Positions 14,620 through 18,517 of a stretch of 18,517 bases of DNA are shown here, piece by piece. Every line of letters begins with the position of its first letter. The stretch's first letter is position 1. The notes beneath the pieces were generated by a model. The model was not told the origin of the DNA. It searched no databases and was given only the letters and a program-made list of their open reading frames with translations. The position numbers were made by a program, and so were the translations under genes. The stretch is from Candidatus Nealsoniibacteriota bacterium (GTDB lineage Bacteria > Patescibacteriota > Minisyncoccia > Minisyncoccales > PWPS01): contig PWPS01000055.1 in the NCBI GenBank assembly GCA_003557065.1, positions 1-18,517 of the forward strand, written 5' to 3'.

Positions 14620-15075
14620 TTAGTATTCTATCTTTTTTATTTTATAAACCGTTTCGACTCTTGAAGATATTTTAACTTCATCACCAACCTTCTTTCCTAT
14701 TAAATTTTTCCCGACCAAGGATTCGTCCGATATTTTTCCCTCCGCAGGATTAGCTTCAAGAGAATTAACTATTATGAATCGATCCAATTGATTATCCGCC
14801 TCAATTAACACTTTTGCACCCAGAGCTATTTTACTCTCATCATCGGGAGAAGTTATCACCTCCGCATTTTTAACCACCTATCCAAGTTTGGAAATCCTTT
14901 TTTCTAAAAACTGAATCTTTTCTCTAAAATCCAAGTACTCCGGATTGAGATCCTCCGAATGCAAAACATCCGGTATTTCTCCTTTGGTTTTTTCCTTTCT
15001 AATCTCGATCAGCTTTTCAAGCTCCTTTCTTATCTTCGTCAAACCTTCTTCGGTTAGATGATATTTCTTGCTCAT
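14620..15075 (-). CDS. greA: transcription elongation factor GreA/GreB family, with one in-frame TAG
   Basis: GreA enters the RNA polymerase secondary channel and triggers cleavage of backtracked RNA. Start ATG 15075 (MSKKYHLTEEGL) gives 151 codons before TAA, close to the family's ~157. The N-terminal coiled coil is present, with the acidic tip in 'HSEDLNPEYLDFREKIQFLEKRI'. The C-terminal FKBP-like domain follows: 'IALGAKVLIEADN', 'FIIVNSLEANPAEGKISDESLVGKNLIGKKVGDEVKI'. Codon 66 (14878-14880) is TAG, inside 'RISKLG-x-VVKNAEVI', at the junction of the two domains where homologues have a variable, usually polar residue. The frame is unbroken on both sides. A GGGAGG Shine-Dalgarno precedes the start but is buried in a hairpin (15088-15108). 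It leads the HD-MFS-polX-LDT-Nudix string. Standard annotation would split it at 14878. Confidence 0.88.
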
Positions 15076-15087
15076 ATAAAAATTATT

Positions 15088-15150
15088 CCTCCCTTCATTT
15101 TGGGGAGGTTTCAAGCTTTTGCGTATCCTTTAAAAAAGCTCAACCCTCCC
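15088..15150 (-). promoter_or_regulatory. structured greA leader: two identical GGGAGG segments competing for one CCTCCC
   Basis: On the minus strand, GGGAGG at 15150-15145 (segment 1) and GGGAGG at 15093-15088 (segment 3, the greA Shine-Dalgarno) are both complementary to CCTCCC at 15108-15103 (segment 2). Pairing 2-3 hides the ribosome-binding site and is followed by AATAATTTTT. Pairing 1-2 exposes it. A 7-bp AGCTTTT/AAAAGCT hairpin (15140-15134 with 15120-15114) lies between them. The layout looks like an attenuator or translational switch; no ligand-binding fold was recognised. Confidence 0.4.
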
Positions 15151-15226
15151 TGAGTTTGGGAATAAAAAGACAATAGGAAACCTCTTTTCCAGTTTTAAAA
15201 ATTTCTTTCGCAAGCATCTTCTTCAT
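15140..15226 (-). CDS. possible 28-codon leader peptide before greA
   Basis: ATG 15226 opens a 28-codon frame (MKKMLAKEIFKTGKEVSYCL then FIPKLREG) ending in TGA at 15140-15142. Its final codons AGG-GAG-GGT contain segment 1 of the greA leader, so translation of this frame would prevent segment 1 from pairing. It lies just downstream of the predicted promoter and would be nearly leaderless. There is no recognisable homology and no Shine-Dalgarno, so it may be chance. Confidence 0.25.
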   Translation of the reverse strand: MKKMLAKEIFKTGKEVSYCLFIPKLREG

Positions 15227-15235
15227 GGTGATATA

Positions 15236-15263
15236 ATGCTACCTTTTTTTTGATTTTTGTCAA
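15236..15263 (-). promoter_or_regulatory. promoter of the greA operon
   Basis: The minus strand has a perfect -35 TTGACA (15263-15258) overlapping the TGA stop of the preceding gene. TAGCAT (15241-15236) lies at 16-nt spacing; an alternative is CATTAT (15238-15233) at 19 nt. The start of transcription falls near 15225-15229, giving a greA leader of about 150 nt. Confidence 0.5.
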
Positions 15264-15580
15264 GATTTCAAGTTAAAAACTCCTAACACTTTTTTCCCGG
15301 ATTGCAAGAAGAAGTTGAAAGATATAACGGCCTCTTTGATTTCATCTATCACAAAAAACGTTTCGCCATCCATAATACTGTCCGTTATTTTAACCTCCTC
15401 CTTCTTTCCGATTATCATTATTTCGGGTTTTTTTTCTAAAAATAAATTAATGTCTTCTTCTTGTATTCCTTTGTGATTTTTGTTCCATGAGAATATCTTT
15501 CCTGAAGAGTCAACCACGAGATTTTCCCGATAGATAACTCCTCTTATTTCAACGGCCTCTCCGCTAATGTAGTTAATCAT
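15260..15580 (-). CDS. Mth938-like (DUF498) domain protein
   Basis: The 106-residue protein starts at ATG 15580 (MINYISGEAVEIRGVIYREN); a TTG at 15592 extends the frame by four codons. The core 'LFLEKKPEIMIIGKKEEVKI...AVISFNFFLQSGKKVLGVFNL' has the alternating pattern of Mth938-like proteins. These are small alpha/beta proteins related to the mitochondrial complex I assembly factor NDUFAF3. The biochemical role in bacteria is unknown. Its ATG overlaps the end of the methyltransferase gene by 8 nt (ATGATTAA), so the two are co-translated. Its TGA lies inside the -35 of the greA promoter. Confidence 0.7.
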   Translation of the reverse strand: MINYISGEAVEIRGVIYRENLVVDSSGKIFSWNKNHKGIQEEDINLFLEKKPEIMIIGKKEEVKITDSIMDGETFFVIDEIKEAVISFNFFLQSGKKVLGVFNLKS

Positions 15581-16301
15581 TTTTCTTAGCAAAGATAAAT
15601 ATATTTGACTTTACCGACTCTCCCTTCTTGAATATTTTTTCCAATTCGAGATTACAATCGGAAAATAGTTTCCGTAACTCTCCCCGAGTAAAAAAATGAT
15701 AATATCTTTTCGTTATAGTCTCTCCTCCACTGTTTTTCCAAGGGATAAGGGCATCCTTCATCCCCAATCTTCCCATCATCTTATCTTTAATATTTTTAAA
15801 AAGTAATCCTTTCTTACACTTCATTAAATCCCAAACTGACATCCTAACTTTTCCACCCCTTTTTAATGATTTCTCTATCTGTTTCAAGAAAATTTTCCTA
15901 TTATGACGACCCGGTATATGATGGAAAACGGCAATCGAAAAGATAAAATCAAAATCATTTTTAAAGGGGAGATCCAAAGCATCTGCAACGATAAAATTTC
16001 CTTCCGGGTATTTCTCAAGAGCCTTCTCTACCAGCTTTTCAGATTTATCCACTCCGATATAATTCACTTTCATTCTCTTAAACACGGGGTAGAATCTTCC
16101 ATTTCCACATCCCAGATCCAAGACTTTTGCCCCTTCCGGAATATTTTCAAACAGAAATTCAAACTCTTTCCAGGGAGCGTGTCTTGTTTCGGAAAAATGA
16201 TCCGCTATCATGTTATAGTCCCTTTTGGTTTTTTCTATTATTTTATCCATGACTTGATTATAAATGGAAGTGCCGGTCTTATCAACAAAATTTTGATTCA
16301 T
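15573..16301 (-). CDS. Trm9/ALKBH8-like SAM-dependent tRNA methyltransferase
   Basis: The 242-residue class I methyltransferase has SAM motif I 'VLDLGCGNGRFYPVF' at 60-74, then 'YIGVDKSEKLVEKA', 'FIVADALDLPF' and 'DFIFSIAVFHHIPG'. The N-terminal signature 'DYNMIADHFSETRHAPWKEFEFLF' (28-51) and the long insert with 'YYHFFTRGELRKLF' are characteristic of the Trm9/ALKBH8 group rather than generic UbiE-type enzymes. Eukaryotic Trm9 methylates cm5U at tRNA wobble position 34 to mcm5U. The divergent neighbour is an Elp3-type enzyme, whose family makes cm5U34. Start ATG 16301 follows AGAGGAG directly; an internal ATG at 16250 (MDKIIEKTKRDYN) is an alternative with better family fit at its N-terminus. 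The stop is TAA. Confidence 0.8.
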   Translation of the reverse strand: MNQNFVDKTGTSIYNQVMDKIIEKTKRDYNMIADHFSETRHAPWKEFEFLFENIPEGAKVLDLGCGNGRFYPVFKRMKVNYIGVDKSEKLVEKALEKYPEGNFIVADALDLPFKNDFDFIFSIAVFHHIPGRHNRKIFLKQIEKSLKRGGKVRMSVWDLMKCKKGLLFKNIKDKMMGRLGMKDALIPWKNSGGETITKRYYHFFTRGELRKLFSDCNLELEKIFKKGESVKSNIFIFAKKND

Positions 16302-16320
16302 CTCCTCTAAAAGCTATAAT
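16293..16320 (+). promoter_or_regulatory. elp3 promoter
   Basis: TTGATT (16293-16298), a 16-nt spacer and a perfect TATAAT (16315-16320). Predicted transcription start is near 16327. This excludes the upstream TTG at 16325 as elp3 start and supports ATG 16343. It overlaps the first codons of the divergent methyltransferase gene. Confidence 0.6.
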
Positions 16321-16342
16321 TGTCTTGAAAACTAATAAAAAA

Positions 16343-17884
16343 ATGACTCCTGAAGAAAAAATAGTATCAAAATTAAGTAAAACCGACAACAGAACCCGTG
16401 AGACGGTTGACAAGGTCAAGAGAGAAGTCTGTAAGGAGTATGGAATCGATTGCCCCCCTAACATAAAGCTCATCGAAGCCTACAGGGACATGAAACTGAA
16501 CGATAAGGAGTTGGAAGCTCTTCTTCGTATAAGACCGGTGCGATCTCTCTCCGGAGTCGTTAATATTTCTATTCTGACCAAACCTTTCGAGTGTCCGGGA
16601 GAATGTATCTATTGCCCCTCACAAGAGGGGTCTCCAAAAAGTTATCTGGACAATGAACCTGCAGTAATGAGGGCAAGACTGAATGACTACGATCCCAAAA
16701 GGCAAATTGAAAACCGATTGGAATCTCTCCACATGACGGGACACCCGACTGATAAGATTGAACTAAGAATTGTAGGAGAAACATGGTCGCATTACAAAAA
16801 AGAATATCGGGAAGAATTTATCAAAGATTCTTTTGATGCCCTCAATCAAAAAGAATCAAAAACTTTAAAAGAGGCTCAAGCAATAAATGAAAGGGCAAAG
16901 CATAAAATGGTCTGTTTATCGATAGAAACCCGTCCGGATTTCATAGATAAAAAAGAAATAGAGCACCTCAGAAAACTCGGGGTTACGATGGTCGAATTGG
17001 GAGTTCAAAGCATCTATGATGATGTTTTAATCAAGAATAAAAGAGGCCACACCGTAAAATCCACAGTTCTGGCAACTAAACTTTTAAAAGATGCGGGTTT
17101 CAAGGTCTGTTACCAGATAATGCCGAATCTTCCGGGATCAACAATTGAAAAAGACTTAGCTATGCTGGAAATAATTTTTTCGGACGAGCGCTTCAAGCCC
17201 GACTTTTTTAAACTTTACCCCTGCATGGTCTTAAAAGAGGCGCCCCTTTACGAGGATTATCTAAAAGGAAAATATCTTCCATACACCGAAAAAGAAATTG
17301 AAAACATTATAATACAAGCGAAAAAAGAAATTTTTCCTTATTGGGTCCGTGTTCAGAGAGTAATAAGAGATATCCCCTCACAAAGTGTCATTGCCGGAGG
17401 AGGGTCCTCTAATTTAAGAGAGTTAATTGAAAAAAAAGCTGATAAAGAAGGTTGGAGTTGCAAATGTATAAGATGTAGAGAGGTTGGAAAAGATTATGAC
17501 CCGAAAGAAAAAATAAAGCTTTTTGAAGAGAAGTATCGCTCTTCCGGAGGAACTGAAATAGTTTTGACGTTCGAAAATGAGCAAAGAACAAAGTTATTCA
17601 GTCTTCTTCGGTTGAGAATACCCTCCGACCCTTACCCCGAAGTCCTCGAAAATACCTCAATTATAAGAGAGATTCATACTTACGGAGAACAGCTCCAGAT
17701 AAAGAAAAATAAAATTATGGAAAAATCTCCTCAACACAAGGGCTTGGGGAAAAAACTGATCAGGGAGGCAGAGAAAAGGGCGCCGACCGATACAATAAGT
17801 GTTATTTCAGGAGTTGGCGCTAGGGGTTATTGGAAGAAAAATGGATACTTTCTCAAGGATAGTTATATGCTAAAAAACATTTGA
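16343..17884 (+). CDS. elp3: Elp3-type radical SAM tRNA wobble-uridine carboxymethyltransferase
   Basis: Elp3 enzymes use radical SAM chemistry and acetyl-CoA to put a carboxymethyl group on C5 of U34 in tRNA. From ATG 16343 the protein has 513 residues, the size of stand-alone archaeal/bacterial Elp3. 'RSLSGVVNISILTKPFECPG' introduces the cluster cysteines C84, C88 and C91 (CPGECIYC). It continues with 'MVCLSIETRPDFIDKKEI', 'VTMVELGVQSIYDDVL', 'RGHTVKSTVLATKLLKDAGF', 'IMPNLPGSTIEKDL', 'RVQRVIRDIPSQSVIAGG' and 'CRCREVG'-like 'CIRCREVG'. The C-terminal GNAT domain has 'LLRLRIPSD', 'IIREIHTYG', 'HKGLGKKLIREAEK' and 'ISGVGARGYWKKNGY'. The usual GGT(F/W) strand reads 'VGETWSHY'. The stop is TGA. 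Confidence 0.92.
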   Translation: MTPEEKIVSKLSKTDNRTRETVDKVKREVCKEYGIDCPPNIKLIEAYRDMKLNDKELEALLRIRPVRSLSGVVNISILTKPFECPGECIYCPSQEGSPKSYLDNEPAVMRARLNDYDPKRQIENRLESLHMTGHPTDKIELRIVGETWSHYKKEYREEFIKDSFDALNQKESKTLKEAQAINERAKHKMVCLSIETRPDFIDKKEIEHLRKLGVTMVELGVQSIYDDVLIKNKRGHTVKSTVLATKLLKDAGFKVCYQIMPNLPGSTIEKDLAMLEIIFSDERFKPDFFKLYPCMVLKEAPLYEDYLKGKYLPYTEKEIENIIIQAKKEIFPYWVRVQRVIRDIPSQSVIAGGGSSNLRELIEKKADKEGWSCKCIRCREVGKDYDPKEKIKLFEEKYRSSGGTEIVLTFENEQRTKLFSLLRLRIPSDPYPEVLENTSIIREIHTYGEQLQIKKNKIMEKSPQHKGLGKKLIREAEKRAPTDTISVISGVGARGYWKKNGYFLKDSYMLKNI

Positions 17885-17890
17885 CCATTG

Positions 17891-17927
17891 AATCGAGGTT
17901 ATTAACTTGAAACCGATTTCCTCGATT
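17891..17927. repeat. inverted repeat after elp3
   Basis: AATCGAGG (17891-17898) and CCTCGATT (17920-17927) are perfectly complementary with a 21-nt loop. It lies 7 nt after the elp3 stop. No T-run follows on plus, so it may be an RNA 3'-end stabiliser or a weak terminator. Confidence 0.35.
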
Positions 17928-17951
17928 GAAATTTATACATTGAAATATAAA

Positions 17952-17978
17952 CAAAAAGTGAGCCTTTCTGGCTCACTC
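17952..17978 (-). terminator. intrinsic terminator of the right-hand HD hydrolase gene
   Basis: On the minus strand, AGTGAGCC (17977-17970) and GGCTCACT (17964-17957) form a perfect 8-bp stem with a 5-nt loop, followed by TTTTT. The stop codon of the HD gene (17973-17975) lies inside the stem. Confidence 0.8.
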
Positions 17979-18517
17979 AATAAATGAACTTACGAAGTTC
18001 TCTGTTTTTTTAAGTTCTTTCATAATGCTCTTAGCAGTCTCCGTCTTTAACGATTCACCAATCGCTTTGAGCCATTTTTCAAAACCCACATATCCTCTTT
18101 CCAAATAAATTTTCGCTTGAAAGGCTGCTTCAAGCCAGTCTGCATCTTGAACTATGACAGCTTCAATGGTTTTTCTTTCTTCTTTTTCTTTGAATAAATC
18201 AACAACCTCATCTCCCAACTCTTTCGGCAATCTTTTTACCTGATCCTTCAAAGCGGAGATCTCAGCTTCCAGTTGTCGGCCACAATAACGCTCATGAACC
18301 TTGTCGCCATCTCCGATTCGTGCCTCACCCATATCATGAAATAAAGCCATCAAAATACACTTATTAACATCAGCTTCTTCCCGATACGCGATGTATCGTG
18401 CGATATGGACGGCAACCATGGTGTGATCAGCAATACTTTTGGGGTTATCAACTCCTTCCGTTCTTGCACCCTCCCTCTTCTTTCTGGTAAGCATCAGCAT
18501 TTCTGAAAAGAACTTTA
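17973..18517 (-). CDS. HD-domain hydrolase, 5'-deoxynucleotidase-like (partial, start outside window)
   Basis: The frame is open to the right edge, with KFFSE preceding the first visible Met (18500). Family members begin about 10 residues earlier, so the true start lies outside. HD metal ligands: His in 'KSIADHTMVAVHIA', His-Asp in 'LMALFHDMGEARIGD', and Asp in 'AVIVQDADWLEAAFQAK'. The 'GV-NPKSIADH' and 'FHDMGEARIGD' motifs match the HD_3/YfbR-HDDC2 type of dNMP nucleotidase. It is a distant paralogue of the HD gene at 13983-14615, though shorter in the middle. The stop TGA sits in its terminator hairpin. It is convergent with elp3. Confidence 0.82.
   Translation of the reverse strand, partial: KFFSEMLMLTRKKREGARTEGVDNPKSIADHTMVAVHIARYIAYREEADVNKCILMALFHDMGEARIGDGDKVHERYCGRQLEAEISALKDQVKRLPKELGDEVVDLFKEKEERKTIEAVIVQDADWLEAAFQAKIYLERGYVGFEKWLKAIGESLKTETAKSIMKELKKTENFVSSFIE

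Noticed and set aside
12001..14880. UGA-to-Gly code (as in Gracilibacteria/Absconditabacteria) as explanation of the interrupted genes
   Set aside because: The interruptions are all TAG, while TGA ends seven well-defined genes in the window.
15229..15237. Perfect TG-A-TATAAT extended -10 on the plus strand
   Set aside because: No -35 and no plus-strand gene downstream; it would only run antisense into the Mth938-like gene. Likely chance in AT-rich sequence, though an antisense RNA is not excluded.
16325..16342. TTG at 16325 as elp3 start
   Set aside because: It coincides with the predicted transcription start; ATG 16343 is better and matches family length.
1..18517. CRISPR arrays, insertion sequences, tRNA genes (including a CUA suppressor) or rRNA
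   Set aside because: No regularly spaced repeats, transposase motifs or tRNA T-arm/acceptor signatures were found apart from the tmRNA.

Overview
The window is an AT-rich, tightly packed bacterial segment. Most neighbouring genes overlap or lie a few bases apart, and few have Shine-Dalgarno sequences. Several traits point to the Candidate Phyla Radiation (Patescibacteria, probably a Parcubacteria-type lineage): a eukaryote/archaea-like (type 2) IleRS, a GreA of the 'SEDLNPEYL' type, a PolX repair polymerase, an L,D-transpeptidase/D,D-carboxypeptidase fusion, a half-size MFS protein and an Elp3-type enzyme. The assignment rests on recognised protein features only; no rRNA is present.

Layout. 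(1) 1-6491, minus strand: an argS - histidine phosphatase - ileS - recO gene string, followed by a separately promoted membrane-anchored surface protein that runs off the left edge. (2) 6561-7355, minus: a secreted peptidoglycan-binding/cysteine-rich protein with its own terminator. (3) 7458-9378, plus: a translation cluster of smpB, ssrA (tmRNA), infC, rpmI and rplT. infC appears to start at AUU, as in E. coli. The tmRNA has an unusual T-loop and D-loop. (4) 9347-15263, minus: greA - HD nucleotidase - half MFS - polX - LDT/DD-carboxypeptidase - Nudix, behind a structured greA leader. (5) 15260-16301, minus: a Trm9-like methyltransferase and a Mth938-like protein, divergent from (6) elp3 on plus (16343-17884). 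(7) 17952-18517, minus: a second HD hydrolase with a clear terminator, cut by the right edge.

Two things stand out. First, greA (one) and polX (two) are intact in a single frame apart from internal TAG codons. Sixteen securely assigned genes end in TAA (9) or TGA (7) and none in TAG. This suggests UAG is read as an amino acid or efficiently suppressed; gene decay is the alternative. The TAG at the natural end of polX argues against a complete reassignment. Second, elp3 and a Trm9-like methyltransferase are divergent neighbours. In eukaryotes these two activities make cm5U34 and then its methyl ester in tRNA, so a compact bacterial wobble-uridine pathway is plausible. No stretch over 300 bases lacks a gene; the longest inter-ORF stretch (7922-8309) is filled by ssrA.
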